Below, one piece after another: positions 26,601 through 37,011 of a DNA stretch of 64,000 nt. Within the stretch, counting starts at the first letter, position 1. The number at the start of each line of letters is the position of its first letter. A program made the position numbers and the translations under genes. The notes under the pieces were generated by a model. The model did no database searches. It saw only the letters and a list, made by a program, of their open reading frames with translations, and was not told the origin of the DNA. This DNA comes from Diprion similis (lineage: Eukaryota; Arthropoda; Insecta; Hymenoptera; Diprionidae): NCBI RefSeq assembly GCF_021155765.1, contig NC_060112.1, positions 7,812,001 through 7,876,000 on the forward strand, written 5' to 3'.

Positions 26601-29600
26601 TAATTTGACAGTGAAATAACCAGGCTGGCTGCGTGGTAGTGTGGTACACACGGTAATGGTGAAGACATCGTGGAAGTACCATTGTCCGAATCAAACTTAG
26701 GCATATTTATTAGCAGGGTCATTTGTTCACGCAGTAGTTAGGCAAGCATGGCATGTTACTTGATATATGTAGTTGCGTGGTTAGTTAGACGTTAGACCAA
26801 AATTTATCGCAAGGCAACATCAGCTCACGAGTCATTCCACGTCACTTTGATTACAAACCAGACATTTTGTATTTGGTTTCAAAAAGAGATGAGGATGACG
26901 TACGTGATGTTTCATGGAAATCAGTTTCGCAATGTGTAGGAATAACATGAGGTTGAAATTTCTAGCATTTCAACAGTTTTGATATTTTCAATGCATGGGT
27001 TTTTCAGGACGGAGTGAATATTTTTAATTTAAATCATCGGTTAAAATATTATCTCGCCAATAAAGTGAGACCATTTTGATTCTTACAGTAAAAAAAATTG
27101 AAGAGAGTGGTCTTTGAAAGGATTTAGTAGCTAATTTTTCCAGAATCTTGTAAGGCAAAACTACTAACATTCTCACATACTATAACGACACAGAAATAAG
27201 TTCCTGTTATACATTTTTTCACTTAAAATAAAAAAAAAAAAACATCCACAGGGCAACACAGTCTCGCCTAAAACCGGTCCGATGTCGCAGAGACAAGAAA
27301 TCGAGGAGGAAGAGGTAATGAAATAGTTTAATTACAGAAATATTCAAGCTTTATTTAATCTGTAATTCATAATATTACGTCATATGGATCAAACGGGCAA
27401 CTGGTCACATTTCCTGTAGATCATACGGCAGTTCGTTATAACTAAAACTCGCACGGTCGCAACTTTCATTTACTTCACGTGTCTGGATTGACAGGTTTCA
27501 GATTAATTATTAAAAATGTTGGCACAGGATGTCTTTTCACTTTCATACAACTACCACTATTCGCTTAAATTTATCGTAACAGTAATTTCCGGTCATGAAG
27601 GGTTCAATGCTTTGCAGGAAGATGAGGGATCACTTGGGTCTCTTGCTGACCTATTACCACTCGTTACGCCCATCCTGGAGGACCTTAGTGACGTAAGTCT
27701 GAGCAATTGACATGTACCATTCAAATTGCTGCGTAAAGTTCTTTGAATGTGACCGAATTTATGAAATAATTATTCACAATTTTCAGCCCAATTCGGACAC
27801 GGACCTCGTCGAACTTTTTGAAGCCGGTATACCTTTAATAGAGGGCTTGTCACAAGTAAGCATTTCACGTGATCCACCGATTCTGACTGGAAATATACAA
27901 TAAATAAGTAAAAAATAAATTATACAATAACATACAGACAATAACGTCGATCATTTCGCTCGGTGATATGTTTTGCGGTACTTACGGAATCTCAAAAGTG
28001 GCTCAACCGATTTACTCCCAATTTGGAAACAGGATTTTTGAATATTCTATCCTTTTTTCCACGATATAGAATGTTTTATTATGTTATTATTTTTCTTCGA
28101 ATAAACTCGTGACCGTTTGAAGTTGAAAGTCGCTTTTTCAGTCAAACTGTTTTTACTTCTCTTTTATTGAATTAGCAAAAATATATACTTATATCTATAT
28201 CATGTATATAAAAATCTTAAAGCGTGGGATAAAATCGAATTATTGGCTGTATAAAAATAAATTTCAAAATTCACTCACTTTTTGATTAATTCATTTACTC
28301 GAGCTCATTTATCCATTATTAGGATTTCTCTTGATCGATATCGATCAATCAATACCTCGGACACATGCTTTTCACTACCTCTTTGATTTCCCTCCATTTA
28401 TAGTAACCAATAAAAGCTCCCATTTTCCAGTAATAATAATAAATTTGATTTATTCTTTCAAGGGTGACGAAGATGGTGAAGGCGCCATTGACCTGGTCGG
28501 AATTATTTCACCTATCATAGCAAGTTTGAGTGGGGTGCGCAGAAATTAATTATAATCACTCGCAGTTACTTTCACAGTAATAAACCCATGCATTGACGTT
28601 TTTCTCGACTCTTGCAGCCAAATCAAAACGGTAATGGAACCGTTTTCCAAGCTATCCTGCCACTGATCCTTCCACTAATCAGTCCGTTCATCGGGCCCAT
28701 TGTGGGGCCCATAATTCAGTCAAGCAGTAGCGTAAGTTTTTGACTCGATTCATGCAATGTGCCAGTTTTAGCATCAATTTTAGAGAACTAGACTACTCCG
28801 ATGACGCCATTTTTCAGCCTGATCACCAGAGCGGGTCATCGATTACACCACTGATCCAAGCCATCGCTGGACCACTCAGCCTGGTAAGTCGCAAATCAAG
28901 TACAAGAATAACAGATCACCGATCGCTTCCTTGATCTTGGATTTCAGCCGGCACAACCCGGAGGCATTTCCATAGCGTCCAGCCTGATCGCTGGAATCAT
29001 AGCCAGCCTGAGCAAGGTGGGTACAGATGAAAGTTTACCCGGATCAGCCAAGTCGACGGTCTTCTTTTGAAATAATGCGAAAAACCACAACCTGGGCTAT
29101 TCACTTTCAGGATTTGAAAGCTGGTGCCCAAGGCGGATCTGACATCAGTGCGGCAATAAGTACACTCGTTTCAGGAGTAGTAGCGGGCGGAAGTGCGGGG
29201 CTCAGTGCAGGACACATGAAGCAACCGCGACCAACGCGGGCACATCACGGATACGGAACTTATGGCCAGGTATAAATTGCCTTGTCCTATAGATCCGACC
29301 CGCGAAACCCGTTTATGATCCTTATTTCGAAAAGGAGGTCACAGCTTCTCGTAGTTGAATTTAACGGAGTGACGTCACGCGGTGGATACGTATTTTGCAC
29401 CGTCGATAACCGGATATTGGATTGGATATATTGCACAGAATTTTTCATGGAATTACGGAACCAAGAATCATGTAACTCCCTCTGTCTATGGGGATGTCTG
29501 GAAATGTATCAAATTCATCGAATCTCTGTTCATCAAGATCATTATTCGTATCGTCGAAAGAAAGAGACTATTATTTCCGGTTTCAATATCCGGTTTATCG

Positions 29601-30082
29601 GATGAGCGAAAGTGTGTATCCTTTCTAGAACTTCTCGGGGGCATAAAACTCATTTATTTTAATACGATTACGTGGGAAAGATGAAGCCTCGCTTCTCACA
29701 GATTGGTGCAGAGAACATTTCTATTGCGATGTCGTTCACGAACGTTGTGCAAGCGGTCTCTGCATTTGAAATAATTGAAAAATGACTTCGACACATTCGC
29801 CTTGACGGCCCTAATTTCTTCACACGCACTTCACGCACTCCATTCCTTTTCTTCTTCTTCTCTCATTCATCTCATAGACTGGTGTCCCGGCAGGGTCCAG
29901 TCCCCGCTAGCAGCGTCGATACCCTGGATCTGGTAGGCTCCTCGATCAAAGATACTCTGGGCCTGTCGCTGCAGCTGGCCAAGTCCGTATTCTCTTCAGT
30001 GACGGAAATTTTGGGTGCCTCATCAGCGGAACATCATCGACCCGTTTACGGGCCTCCGAAAGCTGATCATCGTGTAACGTAA
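23679..30082 (+). CDS. Ten-exon gene for a secreted protein (about 697 aa) with repeated amphipathic exons
   Basis: Exons: 23679-24896, 27252-27314, 27618-27692, 27787-27855, 28463-28534, 28618-28731, 28818-28883, 28948-29016, 29111-29269, 29894-30082 (stop TAA). The sum is 2,094 nt and every intron is phase 0. The ATG is the first in frame and opens a signal peptide (MVKLTFFVYLYVIGLCL). Exon 1 encodes about 385 further residues rich in Ser, Thr and Pro, with N-glycosylation sequons (NIT, NLT, NVT) and a dibasic MKRQ near its end. Exons 3-8 each encode a polar or acidic start and then a hydrophobic run of the type DLV-LI-PII-SLS. The last exons add a Gly/Ala-Ser and His-rich part (HHGYGTYGQ; EHHRPVYGPPK). 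Exon 1 to exon 2 joins at GAG|GTAGGA to CACAG|GGC. No enzyme domain is visible and I do not recognise the family. An extracellular structural or lumen-associated role is only a guess. Confidence 0.8.
24897..27251 (+). other. Intron 1 of the ten-exon gene
   Basis: The intron starts GTAGGA and ends after a run of A and CATCCACAG. It is by far the longest intron of the gene (2.36 kb) and contains the fold-back element at 25358-25944. If the intron were retained, translation would stop after three further codons (VGL, then TGA at 24906-24908), giving a short isoform of 409 residues. Confidence 0.6.
25358..25944. mobile_element. Fold-back MITE-like element with long inverted arms
   Basis: The left arm starts GGGGCATTCCATGTTAA and the right arm, read on the minus strand, starts GGGGACATTACATGTCAA. 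Both arms then share TTTTTGATTTGCTTCAAGAT, the TCAGG box, TTGGCATTTTTTT, CATCTTGAA and ATATTTCAACGTT in mirror order. The arms reach inward to about 25661 and 25704, leaving a loop of about 40 bases. The left arm carries roughly 60 extra bases. The element is flanked on both sides by TAT, a possible 3-bp target duplication. It has no coding capacity and is therefore a non-autonomous DNA element. The superfamily is not determined. Confidence 0.8.
27618..29016 (+). repeat. Array of six related phase-0 exons (amphipathic module)
   Basis: Exons of 75, 69, 72, 114, 66 and 69 bp, all phase 0-0, begin with a polar or acidic lead (EDEGS, PNSDTD, GDEDGEG, PNQNGNG, PDHQSGS, PAQPGG). Each continues into a short hydrophobic stretch, and most end in LS plus one residue (EDLSD, EGLSQ, ASLSG, GPLSL, ASLSK). 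The 114-bp exon has an extended P-I/L-rich core (ILPLILPLISPFIGPIVGPI) as if two modules were fused. Five of the six start straight after a TTTCAG-, TTTCAAG- or TTGCAG-type acceptor. Symmetrical phase makes each exon free to duplicate or be skipped without a frameshift. Confidence 0.75.
29270..29893 (+). other. Intron 9 of the ten-exon gene
   Basis: The donor is GTATAA and the acceptor is TCCCGGCAG. A nearer TCATAG acceptor at about 29878 would put the last exon out of frame (stop within ten codons), which is why 29894 was chosen. The chance frames inside the intron (82-107 codons) are not supported by splice sites. Confidence 0.5.
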
Positions 30083-30562
30083 CTTTAAACTTGGCCATTT
30101 GAAATTATCATTTTAGATACGTGTTGTGTGAAGTTATAAATTTATAAGAGATTCATCGTTGTTTTGAATCCAAACTCCACTAACACGATTAGAGAGATTT
30201 AGTACTCACATCAGATGCTCGATAAAACGTTTCTCACTTGCTCGTTCATTGTCGCATGTAATTTACCAGAAACAGACCGGTACTTGTATTATTCATCAAA
30301 TTCTCAAGCTCCAATCGGAAATGTGCAAATTTTTAAATTGCATGAATACCGTGTAACCATTTTATTGAAACGATGTTTGCTGATTTCGACATGTGATTGA
30401 CTCTGGTTGTATCCCGAATGTCGTAAAATTATAAATAATTGCAGTTACAGAATATGTTCGAACTTCGACGTCGAGATTCAAGTAATAGACTGTTTAATAA
30501 TCAAAGTAACAATACTCGATTTAACATCCATTAGCAATTGATATTTTGATTGAATACTCTTA

Positions 30563-30568
30563 AATAAA
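30563..30568 (+). terminator. Polyadenylation signal of the ten-exon gene
   Basis: A canonical AATAAA lies 480 bases after the stop codon. It is the first perfect hexamer downstream and implies a 3' UTR of about 0.5 kb. Confidence 0.5.
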
Positions 30569-31123
30569 AAAGGCTTGTGTATCGCATCAATCAAGAACGA
30601 GTTTCTTTCTTATTTTTGTAAGCTATCGCTACAACGCTCACAGTTGTAATGATCTTTCAATGAGATTGGGGAAATGAACCCCCTGATATTCAATTTTCGT
30701 CACCGTACTACGTCACAAGGTGAAAATAATCTAATGGCATCATTCACACGTTGCATGACAGGTAAATTAACCCTTACGCTGCACATAAAAAATCAAAATG
30801 AAATTTTTAATACGAAAAAAAATCATAAAACAAAAAAATACCGAGAAATGGATCATACTACTTGAAAAATCATATCCTACTGAATTTTCAATTTTTTGCG
30901 CTAAAAATTGAGTGAGTAACTCTCAATATACGGATATTGAAGATGAAAAAAAAAATATGGAGATCCTGCGCGCTGCAAAAACGGAACTTATCTTAGTGAG
31001 TGAGGTTGAAATTTTAGCAAATGAACGAATTATCGATTCTCACGATATTTCATTACATATATATCGGATCGAATCAGAATATTTTGTTTTCTTTTTAAAT
31101 GAAATTTAAGATGAACATACCGT

Positions 31124-31140
31124 GGGGTCATGTTGACCCC
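31124..31140. repeat. Perfect 7-bp palindrome GGGGTCA-TGT-TGACCCC
   Basis: Two 7-bp arms around a 3-base spacer form a perfect palindrome. GGGGTC-type boxes recur at 60203 and 60376. Around it, 30.65-31.46 kb has coding-like frames without clear starts and a TATA-like string near 31280, as one might see in a decayed DNA transposon. A TTAACCCTT string occurs at about 30765, but no matching opposite end was found. Confidence 0.4.
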
Positions 31141-31716
31141 GGTAAACTACGTCACGTTCGCAGGTATTGCGGAAGCAAAAATTAAATTGACGTGACGGCT
31201 TACGTCGCAGTAGGTATCAAATTTTTGACATCCGGTTATGAATGCTCTTATGATTCGACATCACGAACCATTCGAGTCAGCGTATATAATCTCACTTGCA
31301 CTCGTTGGCTTCTCTCTTTCTCCCGGTACTTCCGCATGGCTCTCGGTGACTCAAGGAAGTATCGATTCTCCGGTTACGCACTGCACTCGGGCACGCATAT
31401 GACGTGCTTCGTTACGCATGGCGCAAACGTGTCTGTATGTTTGAGTAACTCTGGTTAATAGGCACAATGCTTACGTATGCATTGGTATGTGTGCCAGCCG
31501 GTATATTACTCGGAAGAAATCATTCACCAAAGAAAACTGGTCGCGCTTATGCTTATACCTGTTCGCTGATAATAATTTACCCAGCGTTTCTTCTTGTACC
31601 TTCTACATACCTGCATCGCACACTTTCTAAGGTTATTCAAATTTTTCTTCACCGCAGAACAGTGGAATTTTTAAGGGTGGGGCTCAAAATTTGGAAGGGT
31701 CAGTATTGCGAATGGC

Positions 31717-31891
31717 CGATACATCGGAATTTCAAACTTGCGAAAATAAAATAACGAAAGACGGATTGTTCGAAATGTTGATTTTTGAAAGTGGCGCTGA
31801 TTAGAATGACTACTAACCGGTGACTGAAGATTTCGAACAATTCATCTTTCGTTATTTTATTAACGCATGTTTGAAATTTCGATATATCTCG
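31717..31891. mobile_element. Small fold-back repeat with 60-bp inverted arms
   Basis: The left arm 31717-31776 and right arm 31830-31891 match in inverted orientation, sharing ATTTCAAAC, AATAAAATAACGAAAGA and ATTGTTCGAAAT at about 85-90% identity. The loop is 53 bases. No coding capacity and no clear target duplication are seen. It is unrelated in sequence to the larger fold-back element at 25.4 kb. Confidence 0.7.
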
Positions 31892-33271
31892 TGCAATTAG
31901 CTGATTGCTACGAATCCGTATCAGGATTCAAATCATCGGGATAAATCGCTGTGTTTAAAAATCCTCTCATGGGAGCCATGAAAAAATGTTCCTTCTTCAC
32001 TGGTGAATATATTTATTTGTTTGGTTCGGCAATAAGATACCGGAATTTAAAAAATTGCAAAAATTCCTCATACAATTTGCTGAAGGGTATTAAAACTGGA
32101 TGAGATAGAAAACCAAAAAATTATAAATCAATCCGACGTAGTGTGGTAAAAGCTTGTTGCAGCTAACAATAAGAGAATAATTAAATTGTTGTTAGTTGAA
32201 TGCTCTTAGTGAAAGTCTTTTGCCTTGTGTTAAAACACGTTGCCGGTAAGTTTCATCTCTCACATTGAACCATTACAAGTTTTTAATAAAATGATTGGTT
32301 AAAATTTATCTACAACTGATGTTTCTGATGACTGCAGAAGAGATTAGCTGATCAATTATTACGACAAATTAAATGAACAGAAAATTATACGTTTCGGGCA
32401 AATGATATAATTGAATTATTTAGACACAAATGCAAAGCAATCTTGCCGTTAGAAATAATAGAATAAACGGCAGTTTGTCTGTGGGGGAATGTCGAAGTAC
32501 TTTCTGGTGCTTGGTGCTCCATCGGACTGCCTTAAGTACTGCTCTTGACTTGTAAGACCTCGTGGCACCCGATAGTCACCTTGGAACTACTTTCTTTAGC
32601 CTGCTGATTCACTTCGCCATTTACACCCATATTAGTAGCCGCATATTTCGTTACATTGCAGATTTATTTTTAATAAAAATTGAAAGTGAAAAGAGAACGT
32701 CATTCAATACATAAGAGCCGACAAAAAATGTTCAAAACAGCTTAAGATTGATCAAATATAGTGATAGACGAACCTGTGTTACGGAAAAAAGCTTATCTTT
32801 CTTTCGCAAAAAGTTTGTCTGAAATTTTTGCCCATAGTGAAATAAACTAACTGGCACATTACCCTTTATTATTATTCACATGATAGAATCTCTAAAATCA
32901 CTCACAGTATTTCAGAAAGTGGTAAAATTATTTTCAGAATGATCAATGAACTTGGTACAAGTTGACGAGAGAGAATTTTTTCGAATTAACAAACTATCGA
33001 AATTGATTAAAATTTACAAGTTACGAATTCTGTTGCATTTTTAATTCATACATTAATAAAAATCTAGATATTTGGAATTCCTATGTACGTATGATCGGCA
33101 CGTATTTCTACTGAGGGGTAATGCTGTTTTTGGAACAACAATTATTTACAATTTTTATGAAAAACGTTCGGTTCGCCGAAGAGGAAATATTGTTTCAAAA
33201 GTGCTTGCGCGTTTCACTGAATTATTTTCACCCAACAGTGAACCGAAACACTTTCACCCAGTGCAGGTGCT

Positions 33272-33788
33272 CTAATTGTGAACGGGAGTTTTAATTAGTC
33301 TGATATGCTCCTTTGTTAGAAGTTTCTCGTCCAATGTCACGTTAAGGCCAAACGGATAAAGATAATGCGAGTCTCCTGATCCTATGAAGTCTTGCACGAA
33401 GAACGAAGGACCTGCGTCACTCTCTCCTTGAGCGATAACTTTTTCTGAACACGTAACGTAAACATGTGAATGCGAAGCGGCTGGATGATTTATCAAAGAT
33501 AAAAAAGGATCTTTAAAAAATGCTACATGCTGTACAGCATTCGAATGCGAAATAATAAAACCGTTGAACTCGTACGTTACGAGTGAGAAATGCGTACTTT
33601 CACCGTCCTGAAAAAATCTGCCTAAGACTTGCAGACTCCGGAGTGTCAATGTACCTGTAGAAGTGGTTAAAATTCTCGTGTTACAGAATCGCAGGTAAAC
33701 CTAGTTTGAAAAAGTTGATAATCTACCGTCTGGTTTATTTGACTTACGTAAGCTCGGACCATTCGTATAATCGTAAGTGAATATTCAC
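33272..33788 (-). CDS. Possible minus-strand 3' exon pair of an unknown or decayed gene
   Basis: On the minus strand a good acceptor (CCACTTCTACAG) opens a frame of 127 codons (33654 down to the TAG at 33272) with no internal ATG. It has strand-like hydrophobic segments and ends KEHIRLIKTPVHN. Just upstream a 41-bp mini-exon (33788-33748) sits between TTTTTGCAG and GTAAGT and, spliced across a 93-bp intron, extends the same frame (TYDYTNGPSLR). However, that frame begins with TGA directly after the acceptor, so the model is broken, or the mini-exon is wrong, or this is a pseudogene. No family is recognised. Confidence 0.3.
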
Positions 33789-36219
33789 CTGCAAAAATAG
33801 GAGGGTGACAAAAACGAGGAGGAGTATCAAGTTACGGGACGATCAGAAACAGAAAGCAAACAAAGGTAGGTAACCACCATCTTGGATTATTATTACTCTG
33901 TAAAAACAAAGGATATCGCATTATGTATCATCAAATAGACATTTGGTAAGTGAGAAAAAAATTCCTTTCTCCCAGTGATGTGGATCCCCTTTTATTAACA
34001 AAAACCCTGAGCTTATGTCATTTACACGCCACACGGCAGTTTGCAAAACGTTAAAATTATTTTGTCATTGAGTTGAATCTCGCGTGGACAGTCTCGAATG
34101 TGATTCAATTATCACTTTGGTCGTTAGTATAATTACATTTCATCCGATGAGTAGTCTCACGTGTAAAATTGCGTTATTTTTTCAATAGCATTAAAATAAT
34201 TATTCAGTTGGAACAATGCATCATAGGAGCATCGCGCAAATACGATTGCTTAATTATATGGTCGGCAACTTTCTGAGTTTATTTACTACTTCTTGAAGTG
34301 TTGTGTAAATGCCAGAAATTCTGCGAAGCTATTGAATATATGAGTTCGCTAAATTTTGCATCAATCGTAACCAGTCTTGAGTACAATGCAAAAAAGTTGT
34401 ATTGTAACTTTCTTTCAAGTTAACGCGTGTCTGAAAAACAAAAAAAAAAAAATCATACAACGTTGAGTAATGAAATTAATTTATTTCCACCACTGTAGTA
34501 TGAAATCAGTCGTGTGACATATATGATATATTTGTTCTGTCTACGATTTATATTTACAATTATCTAGTAACTTTGTGCAATTTTATTTCGCAACTTCTCT
34601 GCCTAAATCGATGAAGCTTGATGAAGTAATTGCCAGAGTTTCTCATGAAAACATCTTGATTTTCGTCTTGTTTTATACTTTTGGTGTTTCGTATGCATAT
34701 TAAACACTAAATTTGACAGCTTCGATTTGTTGATTCACAAGATACTGCAAAGTAGTAGTCAAAGTCAATAAGCAACGTGTACAAACGCACTTGTAAGTCA
34801 ATTTTTCTTTCAAAAGCCAAAAAATCGTTAATCCTTTTACAGTAGCTCCTGATGGTTGTTAGAAATTAATTAAGTCATACCATGGACAGTGTAAGGTTGA
34901 AAAAGTGGACCCATTATTAAGTCAATGTTCCGGTGTTTGTCGGGACCTGATGCCATCAAACAGACGATGAGAGCAGCAGTGAAAGCACATTAAATTTTTT
35001 TCTTCTCTTTACTTGGGATTCAACAGGTTCTGCATACATTACCGCTTGAATCTTGTCTACTCATTTTGACTAGTAAACTGCTACGTGCCAAAAACCTGAT
35101 GGTTCTTAAGATTATGTATGTAATAATATACGATCAGAATACGAAATCGAATCTCGTGAAAGTTGCAGCATGCGATAACTATTCATCGTGCGAATCCTTC
35201 GTCAACTCGAGATTCACTAATTTATTTGTATTCGTTTTCGAAAAAATTAGACGGTTAGTTACCTCTCAACTAATTATACTATGGAAATCCGCATGCACTT
35301 TCAATGTCACTGAGTTTTAAGAACTGAAGGAATATTACTTGTGCCAGTTGTGGCATATTTTATCTGTGATATGCATAATGCGTCGAACATCAAATAAATT
35401 AGCCACGTGCAAAGTGCAAAGACAAATGCATGTAGTAACAACAAATTTAGTGAGGTGTTTTGGCTCGGTTAGTAATCTTCTACAATCCAGGAACTAGAAG
35501 GTTTGCTAAAACGCTGCGAATGTGTACTGATCGACACCTTATATCTTTATATTGGCAGAATAATTGTGAAATAAAGATCATAGATTCTTGTCAAATAATT
35601 GTCTAACTATGATATTCAACTATTACTATCAACAGCCTTCTTCAAATCTAATTTGTGCGGATCAATGCAGCAATTGATAAACAGGAGAGAAGAAAGAACT
35701 TGTAAGGCTCATTGAAACCTACGTTCATTTAATAGTGACTCAGTAAGTACCCCCCTACCCAAAAGTATTTTAATAATAATCTCAAGTCAATATAACCCAG
35801 CTGATGTTCAGAAGTGAGGACGTGATCGCCTGGCTAAATAATCAAGTTGCAAGCTTCTTATGTGCTGCAAATACCCCTGAAAAAAATTTGAATACAGAAA
35901 AAACGAAATTAGTTCAGCGTAAAACGAATGAGTAACCATCGATAGATCGTTGATCTTATTGTATACTTTATTGATCCTATTGTATACATAACAGCAGTGA
36001 CCGTATCATGTTATCACGATTTCTTATTTTTTTTATTTGTTTATTTATTGGCGCAATGCGACCGCGGAGATTGAGAGAGACGAATAAGAAGCAGGAGGCT
36101 GAGTGTTAGGAAAGGATGCAGACGTGTTATACGAGATGGAATTCTCAAGTGAGCGGTAAATCGACGAAAATGATGGATCGCGAATCGTAGATGAGAGCCC
36201 GGGGCCCTGCTAAGGCCAT

Positions 36220-36389
36220 TCACTTTCGAATCCTAAAGAAAGCGCGATTCTCGACAAACTTGAGGTCGGTGTATGACCTCAGATATTCTCGGTCGATCTT
36301 CTCTTTCACCGACAACTTCGAGGTTGCGCGGCTCGACGTTTCCTGAAGATTTGTCATCGAAGGTGCGTTCCGCGGTAGCGTTGATTGAT
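36220..36389 (-). CDS. Candidate 3'-terminal exon on the minus strand, reading frame uncertain
   Basis: A strong minus-strand acceptor (TTTCAATTTCGTTACAG) precedes a GC-richer block. Two frames are open. One (phase 2 entry) stops at TAG 36235-36233 and has many purine-N-pyrimidine codons. The other (phase 1 entry) stops at TGA 36222-36220, contains an ATG at 36357 and has high GC at third positions. Several AATAAA hexamers on the minus strand follow at about 36030-36052, as expected for a last exon. A plausible upstream exon ending at GTGAGT near 36889 leaves phase 0 and does not match either frame, so the gene model is incomplete. Confidence 0.4.
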
Positions 36390-36966
36390 CTGTAACGAAA
36401 TTGAAAAAAAAATGTTTAAATTAATAGGAAGGCAGGGAAAATGCAGCGTAATCACATGAGCTTTCTAAACACTTCTGTAACCCTAGTTATAACGGCTAGA
36501 CAAATCTGTTGAATTACAGATTTAGTCTCCCTTACGCGCGATCTAGGCGTTACGTGTTACCCGTTACGCTCGCAAATGTTATTCATAACTCGTCATTATC
36601 AAGGAAAAAGTCTAAATTATAAGCCGTTATAATATAATTGCACGCAAGTTTCATGTATCAGGAAAGTCACGAAGCAACACGCTAACCGGTGATTGTTGCT
36701 GAATTATTTGGTCGACAAATAATTTCAGACCTGTGCACAGAAATTAGATTCTATTTCTAATGCGGTATCCACCCTGCACGGACAAACCCACTTCTAAAAA
36801 TCTATTTCGTAATGGCACAAAGAACATCGTGTGATTTTCGTCACACCGGTTATAAGACCTGACCGCAAAGGAATCCCACACTCACCTTTTTTTCAGAAAT
36901 CATGCCGATTCCGGCTCCTCGGAGAGCACTTTCGATTTGGCCAAATATCAATTTTCGAACGAGTGA

Positions 36967-37011
36967 GGGAGAGAGAGGAAGAGAGAGAGAGAGTGAGAGT
37001 GAGAAAGTGAA
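36967..37011 (+). repeat. GA-rich microsatellite
   Basis: An imperfect run of GAGA/GTGAGA units occupies about 45 bases. On the minus strand it reads as CT repeats and creates a spurious Ser/Leu-rich frame. Confidence 0.8.

Noticed and set aside
29382..29684. 100-codon plus frame within intron 9 of the ten-exon gene
   Set aside because: It lies inside an intron defined by phase-consistent flanking exons and has no splice signals of its own.
31192..31458. 88-codon plus frame near a TATA-like string
   Set aside because: It starts with GTG only, carries the TATA-like string inside the frame, and has no splice or homology support. A decayed element is as likely.
32500..32640. Short minus-strand ATG frame of 32 codons
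   Set aside because: The length is within chance expectation, and there is no acceptor, promoter or polyadenylation signal nearby.
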